From Chromera velia (taxonomy: Eukaryota; Sar; Chromeraceae), in the NCBI GenBank assembly GCA_018398765.1, contig JAHBMJ010001626.1, positions 1 to 28,116 on the forward strand: DNA of 28,116 nt, read 5' to 3'. Both the position numbers and the translations under genes were made by a program. Below are positions 18,406-28,116 of the stretch, in pieces. The stretch's first letter is position 1; every line of letters begins with the position of its first letter. The notes under the pieces were generated by a model. That model had not been told where the DNA came from. It saw nothing but the letters and a program-made list of their open reading frames with translations, and searched no databases.

Positions 18406-21400
18406 ATGAAGGAGCGCCGGTGCACGACTTGGCAAATAGAGGTGCGACCGAGAAGAACAATTCCCTCCGGATACATCGATGAGGTTACGGAACCGTTGCT
18501 GAAGGCAGCCCACGCGCTGGGTCCTTCATTTCTGCTTCCTGCGACCAGCAGGACAGACGATGTCATCGTTACCATCGCTCGACTCTCTACAGGAGAGCGA
18601 AAGGTGTTCAGTGCAGAGGGGCATTGGGTGAATGCTATCCTCCATTGCATCGGGCGATGTGTGGCGGTTTGGAGAACGCTAACTTTAGACTGCATCGTAA
18701 CGACGACGGTCGGGGATCGAGAAGTCGAACTGTTGAGGCAGTGGGGAAAGAGGCAGGAAAGGAAAGTGGCCGTCTATCGACTTTGCCACCTGAGCTCCAC
18801 CGGGTTTCCTGACATCCTGGTGCCCACAGTCGGAGGCGGAGAATTCGTTGATGAGGTCAATCCGCAGATGTGGTCAGCTCTTTGTGCTGGGGCATTAGAG
18901 AGTCGTAGAGAGACGGTCGCAGCCAGAAAGTCAGACAGACACAGCGAGGCAGAGAGAAAAGAAAAGTGGAAGGAGCGGGATGCGCCTTTGCGGGTCACTC
19001 TTGATGCAAACACCAAAGTGAGCACACACCAGCAAGGCCACACACTGCAGCAAGAAGCCATACAGCTTAGCAGAAGCAGTAAGAGTTAGAATGATAGCAG
19101 GAAGCCGAAGGAGACGGCAAGGCTTCAGAGAGGCCATAGACTGCCTGGAAGCAAGACGGTGAGCAAAGAGAGTAGAAAGAACGAGAAGCTCGCGAGAGGC
19201 CAAGAAGAGCCTGAGAGCAAAAAGGCGCGACAGCGCGCGCACAGTAAGGCGTCACAGACAGGCGAACTCCAGGAGGTGCAAGGAAGGCCCAGAGAGATCG
19301 ATGAGCTCCAGATAGGCCTCAGAGTGCAGAATTGCGCACAAGAAGCACATGGAGTGTACGGCCGACCTAGAGAGATCGATGAGCTCGAGAAAGGTCAGGC
19401 AGATTCAGAGAGACGCAGAAAGGCACGACCAGTGCGCAGAGAGATCACAAAAACAGATCACAAAGGTGTTGCCGTTCCGTTTCTCGTTTCCTGCGATCAT
19501 TCGTTTGCAGTTCAAACAGGGGAAAGAGGTAAGCAATGTGGCGGTCAGATGAAGCTGCTTGCTTTCATTGTACTACCGATTGACATCCTTTCTCATCTTT
19601 CTGTTTTTGACGTCCCCCTGAACGCGAACGAAAGTTGGGAGTGTGACCATTTGTTATTCTTGTTTGTTTCTGCAGACGGGGCACAGACCGCTTTTCTTCG
19701 CATCGGAAAAAGGCGATGATAGTGTCGTGTCCATTCTCGTGAAGGCAGGGGCGGAGGTCGACAAGGCAGACAAAGTGAGTCTAGGATCTCCTCTGGTTTC
19801 CGCGTTTCCCTTTTCTGCTTCTGCTCGATCCTAACCCGGGGCGCTCGTTCGAGTTGTCCAAAAACCCCAACCTGCCACCACACTCCTTTAGGCAGACGGT
19901 GCAAGTCATACGAGAACAGGTACTGTGCTGGGGGGATTCATGTGCATACGTTGTAGTTTTTCACTGCACTTCGTGAATCTAATGATCCCTGTATCTTGCT
20001 GCAGACGCGTTATGGATGGACGCCGCTCTGCATTGCAGTTCGAAGAGGCCACGATTCAGTTGTGTCGATCCTTCTCGCGGCAGGGGCGGATATCCACAAG
20101 GCAACTAAAGCCAGTCTTTTTCCCCCTCCCCTCATTCCGTTCTCCAAAGCTTCCGCCTTCTCTCTTGGCTGCCAGTCACGGATCCCCCTCTTCTGACCTC
20201 TATTGATTCAAGTGTGAAAGGTGTTGCCGTTCCGTTTCTCGTTTCCTGCGATCATTCGTTTGCAGTTCAAACAGGGGAAAGAGGTAAGGTAATGTGGCGA
20301 TCAGATGAAGCTGCTTGCAATCTTTCTATTTGTAATTCTGGTGATTCTTGTCTGGTGCTGCAGTTTGGCATCATGCCGCTCTACTCAGCAGCTGAAGAAA
20401 GCCATGATACCGTCGTTTCGACCCTTCTCAAGGCAAGGGCGGAGATAGACAAGGCAGAGATGGTGAGTCCCCCTCTGCTTTCGCGATCTTTCCCGTTTCT
20501 GTTTCTGCTCGATCCCCCCCCGCTCGGTCCTGTTATCTCCGATCTCCAGCCTCCGGTCTCGTTCGTGCAGACCACAATGCAATTAAGTATAAAGAGATTC
20601 TGGCGATGAGAGGCATTTGATCTCCGTGCGTGTGTTATTGCAGAAGAAGGGTCTGCAAACCGCGCTCTTCTTTTTTGCTGCGTGCAGTCATTCCCTGGTT
20701 GTTTGACAGCTGTGCGGCTGGGATGTCTCTTGAATGTTTTCTCCTCCCTTCTTCCAGAAAGTCTTATCGCACAGAAAGACAAGGCAGTCATTGTGAGTCT
20801 TGATTCTGGCTTCTCTTGCTGCTTTTGCTCAATTCCAACCCACTCCTTCGTGTTGATGGTCCAAAAGTCACCATGCAGCCTGCCATTCCCGGTCCTCGTT
20901 GAGGCAGAGTGTGCAAGTCATGCGAGATTTCGAACGGGGGCTGTACTGCGAAGATCTACGTGCAATCTTTCTTTTCGTTCATCGGGTGACGCCTGTGTGT
21001 TGCTGCAGCTGGGACTCACGCCGCTCCATGCTGCAGCTTCAGCCGGCCATGGTGCCGTCGTGTCGATGCTTCTTGAGGCAGGGGCGGAGAAAGACAAGGC
21101 AAACGATGTTCATCTTCTGCAGCTTTCCGAGTCGTTCCTCACTGGATTTCTTTTCCCTAGCCTCTCTGTTTGTCCCATAATATCGGGTCCCTTTCCTTTG
21201 CTCTTGACAATGTGGAGTCCCGTTGTTTCGTTTTAAGCATGCATGAGAGATGTTCTTGCTCTGTGTCCTCGTCCTTCCTTCCTTCCTTCCTTCCTTCCTT
21301 CCTTCTTTCCTTCCTTCCTTCCTTCCTTCCAACAGCTTTCTTTATATTAATATGTATGGAGTGTCTTCTGAACCAGGTCGATTCCCGGCCTTCTTTCAGC

Positions 21401-22736
21401 AGGGTGGTGGGCAGAGAAGAAAGACGCAGGCATTGGTTTCCCTTTAAATTTTCTTTCTGCTCGATAGAGCCCCGCTCGATTGTGCATGGTGTCTCAGATC
21501 ACCAGCATTCGACCCCCCTTCTTTCGGCAGACGGTGCACGTCACACAAACAACAAAAACTGCGGCGACTCGTAGAAGAATTTCGTGTAGTCTTACAGTGT
21601 GGGAATATTATAATAGAGCATATTGCTGCAGGTGTTCGGATGGACGCCTCTGTACAGCGCAGCTTCGAACGGCCACGATCCAGTTGTGTCGGTCCTTCTC
21701 GCCGCAGGTGCCAAAAAAGACAAGGCAACGAAGACCAGTCTTTGTTCTTCTTTCCTCATTCTCTTTTCTGGGCCTCCCGCCCTTCTCTCTTGGCCGCCAG
21801 TTGGATTCTTTTCTTCGATCTCACCTTTTTTTGTTCAGGTGTAAAACATACTTTCGCTCCGTTTCTTTTTTCCTGCGATCATTTGTTTAGTGTTCAGAAA
21901 GCGTACGTAAAGAGAAAAGCAACTGTGGCTGGTGACCCCTCTTGGTTTCTGCAGTGCGGACAGACCCCGCTGTTTCTCGCTGCTAAGAGAGGCCTCGACG
22001 CCGTCGTGTCGACCCTTCTGAGGGCAGGGGCGGAGGTGGACAAGGCAGACAATGTGAGTCCTCTCATCTCTTCATTGTCTTCTTCTTCCCTAACCTCGTT
22101 CCGAGGTTTGTTGCTTTGGCCTCTTCACTCAACGGGCACCCTGTTCCCTAGCCTTATTCCTGACTGTCGGAATACTTCGATCGCCGGCATCCCGTCAAGA
22201 GCGTGACGTGTGTCTCTTGCTATTGACCGCAGTCGCTGTATGCGTACTTATCATTTCCTTATCACTTTCATCACGATACACACAAGTGCATGCAGGGGAG
22301 TAAGCAGATTGATTGCAGACGTTTTCGAATGCCTCCCGATTCCTCTGCATATACGGCACTTTTCCATGCATGAAGGCCTAGCGTCCCGCCCCACCTGTCA
22401 CGCTTGTCTTGCTTTGTCCGGACTGAGCGCACTACACACTCTCAGCCCTGTGAGATTGCACGCACCCTGGGAGTGGGGCGCGTGGACATTCAAGTCGACT
22501 GCTTGGCCGGTGTCCAAATTAGGTATACCGACGTGAATTCCGCTCTTGAAATGATCCACACACACCAAAACATCCTGACTGTCTTCCTGTGTTCCTGCTT
22601 GCAGAACGGCCGCACACCCCTTGACATCGCAAGGCTGTATTGCCACGAAGCAGTCATAGCCCTGCTGCTGTCACTGAAGCGAGTTCAGTCCGGTCAATTC
22701 CAGTGCGAGGGTGTCTGTCTGCACGGAGGGGGGTGA
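18406..22736 (+). CDS. Ankyrin-repeat protein with one exon per repeat
   Basis: The first exon (ATG 18406 to about 19017, donor AAA/GTGAGC) encodes ~204 residues of an unrecognised N-terminal region with a basic, charged end. After a poorly resolved charged stretch (19051-19528), ankyrin repeats follow, each a separate phase-0 exon usually of 99 nt: 19676-19774, 20005-~20109, 20364-20462, a damaged one at 20644-20792, then 21009-21107, 21632-~21733, 21955-22053, and the last at 22605-22736 with the stop. Repeats read, for example, LGLTPLHAAASAGHGAVV..LLEAGA or FGWTPLYSAASNGHDPVV..LLAAGA, matching the ankyrin consensus (G.TPLh.Aa..Gh..vv..LL..GA). They share an unusual DKA ending. Ankyrin stacks bind other proteins; the partner is unknown. 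Some exons lack a GT donor, so the gene may be partly decayed or spliced unusually. Confidence 0.85.
19462..19562 (+). repeat. Duplicated intron block with micro-exon, copy 1
   Basis: About 101 bp nearly identical to 20217-20318 (a 1-base indel and a few substitutions). It contains a good acceptor (TCGTTTGCAG), an 18-nt potential exon TTCAAACAGGGGAAAGAG (19511-19528) and a good donor (GTAAGC). A diverged third copy lies at about 21848-21916. The first two show a recent duplication of an ankyrin exon cassette. Confidence 0.85.
20217..20318 (+). repeat. Duplicated intron block with micro-exon, copy 2
   Basis: Counterpart of 19462-19562; the 18-nt potential exon is at 20266-20283 with donor GTAAGG. 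It precedes the ankyrin exon at 20364, as copy 1 precedes the one at 19676. Confidence 0.85.
20644..20792 (+). pseudogene. Decayed ankyrin-repeat exon
   Basis: After acceptor TTATTGCAG, KKGLQTALFFFAACSHSL resembles the first half of an ankyrin repeat. A TGA and about 55 nt of unrelated T/C-rich sequence ending TTCTTCCAG follow, then LIAQKDKAVI and a normal donor GTGAGT, matching the DKA end of the other repeats. Either the repeat is broken, or a short new intron now splits it. Confidence 0.6.
21277..21331. repeat. (CTTC)n microsatellite in an ankyrin-gene intron
   Basis: About 13 CTTC units with one CTTT interruption, between the ankyrin exons at 21009 and 21632. Confidence 0.95.
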
Positions 22737-23410
22737 GAATTGATAATCATTGATGAGCCGTCTTCAGTGCAGTTCGTCTCACAATGTCCAGATGGGGGGA
22801 CGAGTGACTTACGGGGGAGGGAGGGGAAGGGGGGGCTGATGTATCCGGCAGCTATAAGTATGAGCTGTCTCCTCTCTCGTCAGTACCGATTCGCACCGAG
22901 CGCGCAGGCAGCAATTGTCTGCATGCATGCCAGCGTTCTTGGACCTAGTCTCGGACTTTTCTGAGAGAGATCGATAGGGCGTTCCATGCACTGTTGCTGC
23001 ACTGGTGGGGGGGGGAGGTTGGAGACTCCCTCCACTCGGCTTCCTGACACAAGCTTAGACAGTCCATGCATTTTTGCAGCTTAGACAGTTAATATTTGTT
23101 CTTTTACATTCTTCTGCTTTAAGACTTGTGGTCTCTTCCATCCTCCCCTCATCTTGCTTTCGTGTCTGCAATTTATTCCTCGTGTTGCTTTTTGGCTTCA
23201 TAGTTCAGCTTCACTTCTCATCTTCAATCATGTTTGAATCAACTGATCAGTGCAACAGAAAGTCAAAACGGCCAAACCTTAGGACCAGTCAATTCAGCAA
23301 CATTCGCAAAAGATACAAGAGATCAGTCTGTACGCATAATTCTAACATATTTATTTATGTTAAAGTGACGGTGAGTCAACTTTCCAGTTAAGTATAAATA
23401 ATTGAAAACT
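22737..23410. other. 3' flank of the ankyrin gene; no confident gene
   Basis: Unique sequence of moderate GC. A 105-codon plus-strand ORF at 23074-23391 starts with a hydrophobic stretch (LIFVLLHSSALRLVVSSILP, then FLVLLFGFIV), which could look like membrane segments, but it is T-rich and has no other support. I do not call it as a gene. Confidence 0.4.
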
Positions 23411-23488
23411 TTTGATTGATTGATTGATATGTTCCGCCCTAGGGCCTTCCCGCTACTTGTATGTCTATCTGTCGCCAGAGCTACTTTA

Positions 23489-23546
<58 letters not shown>

Positions 23547-23647
23547 ACGTGTGTGTGTATGTGTGTGTGTGTGTGTATGTATATGTATGTGTGTCTCTGT
23601 ATGTATGTATGTGTATGTGTGTCTATATGTGTGTGTGTATGTGTGTA

Positions 23648-23686
<39 letters not shown>

Positions 23687-23690
23687 TATG
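23489..23690. repeat. Compound microsatellite (CT)n-(TA)n-(GT)n
   Basis: (CT)n at ~23489-23512, (TA)n to 23531, then about 155 bp of GT/GTAT repeats. The Cys-Val rich ORFs here are artefacts. Confidence 0.95.
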
Positions 23691-25290
23691 ATATATACAA
23701 TTTTAGTGTTTCTGCAAATTTAAAAGAAAAACTACATATAAACTATGTAAAACGGTGAAAGTTTTAATTTTTAAAGTGAAACTTTCATAGTTTCAAGTTA
23801 TAGTCAAAGCTGGAGTTCAAAGGTGTTTAATTAGGGAATATATTTATTTACTAGTTACTCATTTCAAAAATAATATATTCAGGAATATATTCCCAAACGA
23901 ATTAATAGGAAAGACTCAATTTTTGATGCAACATGCATATATAATCGGCTATTTGGCTCTGAATGCAAGCATGATGGCCAGCTGCGCTATATTTAATGCG
24001 AACGCTCGATCGATTGTGCATGTATGCATGCAGGCTGCGCCGCGCAGCTAGCCCGGGCTGGACCCTATGTATACATATATATAGCACGTCCGTCCTGCAC
24101 TGGACGTACACATGCAAGTCTCTAGGCTATACTCCCAAAACATTTGTTTTTATAAGGCAAAAAAAAAATGTACACATCATTAAAATGACCAAAGGTATTA
24201 AAGACTAGTAAGAATCGGACTTTGGCTAATTAATCACTTTATTCAATGACTGTGTTGAATCACATTAATTAATTCAATCACTTTATGGGATAATTGAATA
24301 TATTCTAATCACAAGTGGAGTTAATGTAACACTTCATCACTTTATTTCTAAATTTAAAATCATTTCGCTTATACGCCTGGATCTTAGGAGTATAGGAATA
24401 AGATATGTCAGTTTGTCAAAGTTTGTTAGAGATTTTTTTTTTTCTTCTTTAAAATAACTGTTGTTTAGCTGTTGCACAGGTGTTGTAGTGACAGTTGCAC
24501 ATTCAAGTATTGCAAAGTGTTGCCTACAGTGTTGCAGACGGTTTTAAAAAACTGTACATATCTCAAATTTTCAGATATATATTTTTACTTTTTTTCTTTG
24601 TTATACGCGTATCCTGAATCAGTCTTTTAAAAGCAAGAAGATGTGACTAGATCGTGAACGCTTTTCCACTTAAAAACGAAAAACAAAATATGGGGGAAAA
24701 CTGTATTTAGGATCTATATAATTTGTACAAACTTTGTTAGTGACTCGCCACGTGAAACATAAATCAATTTAGATATCTAGTTATCAATTTAAGTTTATTT
24801 AACGTATCACTTCCGCAGCACTTCCCTTATGTATTAAATTAAATTAAATAAATAACAATTTTTACCTGATTTTTTGCATATATAGCCACATGCATAAAAT
24901 ATTAAATTGTCATTAATGTGATTACTATAGTATTGCATAGGTTTTGTTAACCAGCCTTAATTGATCTCTTTCAAGTTTTATAAACTAATTACAATTAATT
25001 AATGCATCACTTCTACTTGACCAATAAATATTTATAACTAAATGAGATAATTCTTAGACTAGTTCTCAGATGAACATAAACAACCAAAAAAGTGCCCATG
25101 CTAGCCGCTCCTAGCAGGAGGGCACCGCGTAGGTTGAAAAATTCTTGCATAGATCTTTTACTTCTATCGTACTCTGCTTCAAAGCAAACGTGCAACTCTG
25201 GATGTCAGTCTACAGATGTCAATAAATGGTAATAAATAATCATTTCAACGATGATCCGTTATGAAGATTTGTTTTGGTTTCTGCAATTCT
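23691..25290. other. AT-rich block of about 1.6 kb, no genes seen
   Basis: Strongly AT-rich DNA, much poorer in GC than the gene regions, with no ORF of note. Two small GC-rich features interrupt it: the palindromes GCTGCG-CCG-CGCAGC (24034-24048) and AGCCCGGGCT (24050-24059). Its composition resembles the AT-rich blocks at 6.4-7.4 and 9.8-10.3 kb and suggests old transposable-element DNA, though no termini were found. Confidence 0.55.
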
Positions 25291-25299
25291 CTAGGTGAT

Positions 25300-26065
25300 T
25301 CTTGTCTCTTTCCTCCGTTTGATCCCGCTTTTAGTGGTTCCTTCCTTCATCGCAGTGCGCGTGCATGCTGGTCGCCGATGTGAACTCTTTGATTGCTTAT
25401 GTTTTTTGAAGGGGCGAGCGTTCATCTGAATGGGGACTGCATGGACGGTCTGATGCTGAGGACTCAGTGTGGAGCGGGAAGCAGATTTGTTCATAGGCTC
25501 TTCTGGATGTGTGTGATGTCCTCTCCTACCTCCGTTCTTTTCTTGCTTCGTGTTGCTTCCCCCTTTTTTGTCAGAACTTGTTCAAAAGACGGGGATATGA
25601 GGGAAGATGTGAGAATGAATCGGACTTCGTTCGTTCGTTACTTCGTATGATTGACTTTTACTTTCAGAGTGTTCTCCATTTTATCCTTTGAGGTGTCTTA
25701 GAATCTTTGTTTGTTCGTTTGCTTGTTTGTTTTGTCCTGAATCTGTGTCCGTTGTTTTATCTTCATCAGTCGCTTTTTCTTCTCTTTCTCTGTCATGACT
25801 TTGTGTGCAGTTTCAGAAAGAAATCTTCGGTAAACCAAGAAAACCATTCTACAAGCATTCAACTGGGCATCCGAGTCAACGTTCCATTGCTTTGACAGTC
25901 GATTGTGGAAGTAGAGGACCGGAAAGAACTTGGGAGGGGTGGAAAACCAGGGGCGCAAACAGGAGGTGCGAAAGCCCGTCGTCTCCTTTTTCTTTCTTTT
26001 GTTGTCCATCTCCGTTGATGCCCCGATCGATCCGGCATCCTCAACAGAATCCTGCGTCCTCGAGC
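25300..26065. other. Unresolved possible exons on either strand
   Basis: On the plus strand a good acceptor (TTTGTGTGCAG at 25810) precedes FQKEIFGKPRKPFYKHSTGH, and 25414-25500 reads GASVHLNGDCMDGLMLRTQC. On the minus strand a ~120-codon frame from about 26060 to 25698 includes DSVEDAGSIGASTEMDNKRK and ends in a Lys/Gln-rich tail. No domain is recognised in either. At most one strand is coding. Confidence 0.2.
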
Positions 26066-26067
26066 AG

Positions 26068-26424
26068 ACACTCACGCACACACACGTGTAGGCACACACG
26101 TACACGTATGCACACGCAAACTCACACATATATACACACATACACACGCACACGCACACACACGCACACACACACACACGTACACGTACACTTACACACA
26201 CGCACATACGCACATACGCACACGTACACACACGCACATACACACACGAACACGCGCACCCACACGCACACATATACACACACACTCACACCCACACATG
26301 CGCGCGCGCGCGCGCACGCACGGAGACAAGCACACGCACTTGCACTCGCACACGGACTTGGACACATACAGACACAGACACGGACAGAGACACATACACA
26401 CGTACACACACACACAGAGAGAGA
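26068..26424. repeat. (CA)n-rich degenerate microsatellite
   Basis: About 350 bp of CA with CACG, CATA and a CG run (GCGCGCGCGCGCGC at ~26300), ending in (GA)n. ORFs of Thr-His or Cys-Val repeats are artefacts. Confidence 0.95.
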
Positions 26425-26606
26425 AAGAGAGTAGATCACACAATTTACAAACAGGTCTTATGAAAACGAGAGACAGACTTTCTTTTTGTTTCAACACTGT
26501 GAACAACAAAATGAACGCAACTCTCCTTCAATGGCTTTTGTCAACGCATGATTTCTCTATCGAGAGCGATTGCCCAACAAACAAACAGTCTAGCATTGAC
26601 GCCCGA

Positions 26607-26774
26607 CTAAGGTACTCACCTCTCTGTTTGCTACACAAGGCACTCACTTCTCGCTTTTCGTGTGCATATCTAAACAAGGCACTCACCTCTCTCTTTTTGG
26701 GTGTGCGTGTGGATATCTAAACAAGGCACTCACCTCTCTCTTTTTGGGTGTGCGTGTGGATGTCTAAACAAGTT
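26607..26774 (-). repeat. 47-bp tandem repeat carrying a 5' splice-site sequence, overlapping a stop codon
   Basis: Two full copies start at 26672 and 26719, with partial copies at 26633 and 26766 and a weaker one at 26607. On the minus strand each unit reads CTTGTTTAGA...AAAAAGAGAGAG then GTGAGTGCC, a near-perfect 5' splice site. The right-hand partial copy overlaps the TAG stop of the gene to its right. Confidence 0.85.
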
Positions 26775-27975
26775 TTCCGGACATATAGTCCTCCGTGAAG
26801 GTTTGCGCTCCGTTGACACCGCTGTACTCTTTCTTTGCGAAGTTTTTGAGGAACATGACCTTGTCACCGTCCTCGATGCCAAGGGCGTCCGCAATCTTCT
26901 CGGCGTCTCCCTCGTTCTCCTCGAAAACCTGCCGGCATTTTACATGCACGTACGTGCATGTGTGCATGGACAGCCGAATATCGATACCCAGTGGACAGAA
27001 TAATTTATGGACATATTTCACACAACACGACACAGGCGCAAAAAACAGATGCATCGGATGAATGCTCGATTTTTCTCTGAGTGACCTTTCTGATGAAGTG
27101 GTCGCTGGGGTCAACTTCCCCTCCTGCATTTTCTTTTCTTGTCTGCGCATTGTCTGTCTGTTTCTGCCTCTAGTTAGTTCGAATCAATAGACGCATCTTC
27201 TAGCTCTTAATTTTGATGACTGACGTTGTTGATGAATTGTGCCATCGGGTCGACCGGGGGCTCGTCTTCGTCTTCTTTTGGTTTCTTTGCCCTTTTCCTT
27301 TTGTCCTTCTGTTCCTGCAGCTGCTGCTCAATGTCCCCCCTGTCCTGCACGACCGGGGCCTCAGGGACGTTCACGCGCTCCCACTCCAACTTGGGCGTTC
27401 CGTGGCTGTCCCTGTTGTGACCCCATCTGCACTCACTCATGCACTCAAATAGTCAGTCAGTCATGCAGTCAGTCAGTCACGCAGTCACGCAATCATTCAG
27501 TCAGTCAGTCAGTTATTCATTCAAAGAGAAGAGACAATCAGAAAGAAGGATGGATTGACGCAGGAAGGCAAGCAGCAGTTTATACCTTCGCCTCATTCAA
27601 ACGTGTGAGCCGAAGTGAACGGAGACTGTGTTGTTCTGATCTCATGCATGCTGGTGGAGAAGAAAGGTACAATCTCTCGTGGAGCCAACGCGCAGAGCGA
27701 GGGCACTAGATGGGTATCAAACTCAAAGGGTTAACAGGTCTTATGCATGACAGAGTTCACAAAATGACAAGTCTTTTGCTTGCACTTCAAATCAGAAAGT
27801 TGCTTTTTTCTCCCCTTCTTGGCTGGTGTTCACTCGCCCACTCACTCACTGGCTCGGAATGCTATAGACGGTTTGTCTCCCCATGCTGGCAAGCCACCCA
27901 TCCACAATCATCGCATTCTTGCCCCAGTCTTTCTGCTCAGGGAAGTGGTCTCCGTAGTTCAAATTCGGCCCCTCT
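26764..27975 (-). CDS. Unrecognised protein, last four exons (gene probably continues past the right edge)
   Basis: Four phase-compatible exons: 27975-27850, 27426-~27221, 27123-27086 and 26928-26764 (TAG stop). Acceptors are clear (TGCAG or GGCAG). The second donor is weak (GTCA/GTCATC fits the phase; AAC/GTCAGT four bases away would not). The predicted ~136-residue piece starts [20 protein letters not shown], continues [20 protein letters not shown], has a charged middle ([18 protein letters not shown]), then [12 protein letters not shown], an acidic helix-like stretch ([18 protein letters not shown]) and the end [12 protein letters not shown]. The ending is faintly like C-termini of thioredoxin-fold domains (..F..DY.SGKL), which is not enough to assign a family. 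The smooth phase joins and composition make it a real gene; the function is unknown. Confidence 0.65.
27447..27520. repeat. Short (CAGT)n array in an intron
   Basis: About 70 bp of CAGT/CACG units between the first two visible exons of the minus-strand gene; the same unit as the 1.1-kb array at 16.4-17.5 kb. Confidence 0.85.
27521..27849. other. Intron sequence, no other feature seen
   Basis: Unique sequence forming most of the intron between exons 27975-27850 and 27426-27221 of the minus-strand gene. The plus-strand ORF crossing it continues from the array and is not credible. Confidence 0.5.
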
Positions 27976-27976
<1 letters not shown>

Positions 27977-28015
<39 letters not shown>

Positions 28016-28116
28016 ACAAACACACACAGACACACAGACACACACACACAGACACACACACACACACACACAGACACACACACACACACACACAGACACA
28101 CACACACACACACACA
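27977..28116. repeat. (CA)n microsatellite at right edge
   Basis: CA repeats with CAGA interruptions, reaching the end of the window. In the minus orientation it is a GT-rich tract immediately before the acceptor of the exon at 27975. Confidence 0.95.

Noticed and set aside
21370-21395. tRNA-like B box (GGTCGATTCCCGG)
   Set aside because: No matching A box, anticodon arm or acceptor stem nearby, and it lies in an ankyrin-gene intron.
26122-26509. Cys-Val rich and Thr-His rich ORFs in CA/GT tracts (also at 23420-23758 and 27846-28115)
   Set aside because: Dinucleotide repeats lack stops in several frames; composition is fully explained by the repeat.

Overview
This is a window of nuclear DNA from a eukaryote with intron-rich genes. 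Protein evidence points to an alveolate, most likely a chromerid such as Chromera or Vitrella: GT-AG introns of about 50 to 1,300 bp, a calpain with an N-terminal MGCGGS acylation signal, and an ATG12 that lacks its C-terminal glycine as apicomplexan ATG12 does. The organism is an inference. No prokaryotic, organellar or viral gene was seen. All gene models were joined by hand from ORFs, reading phase and splice sites, and have no transcript support.

Layout. Positions 1-3911 (minus strand) hold a calpain-family cysteine protease in at least eight exons, running off the left edge. Positions 3912-4500 are its upstream region, with a 50-bp nested GC palindrome. Positions 4500-6400 are unique sequence with a broken F-box-like reading frame (plus strand). 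Positions 6400-10320 are a patchwork of AT-rich repeats, an exon resembling histone H2B (minus strand), a 469-bp MITE-like element and a long (CATC)n array. Positions 10326-12015 hold a 5'-truncated, decayed LINE between two 174-bp direct repeats. Positions 12219-15486 (minus strand) hold a complete four-exon ATG12 gene whose introns are full of tetranucleotide microsatellites. Positions 16360-17460 are a 1.1-kb (CAGT)n array, followed by a 200-bp tandem duplication. Positions 18406-22736 (plus strand) hold an ankyrin-repeat gene in which each repeat is one exon, with signs of recent cassette duplication. Positions 22740-25290 are mostly AT-rich non-coding DNA. Positions 26764-27975 (minus strand) hold the last four exons of an unrecognised gene that probably continues past the right edge, next to (CA)n arrays.

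The genes do not form one pathway. ATG12 belongs to the autophagy-related conjugation machinery, which in apicomplexans serves the apicoplast through ATG8. The calpain is probably a membrane-anchored regulatory protease. The ankyrin protein is a binding scaffold. The most interesting biology is the ATG12 terminus (no glycine, plus a 10-residue internal tandem duplication), the exon-per-repeat ankyrin gene, and the LINE insertion with unusually long flanking duplications.
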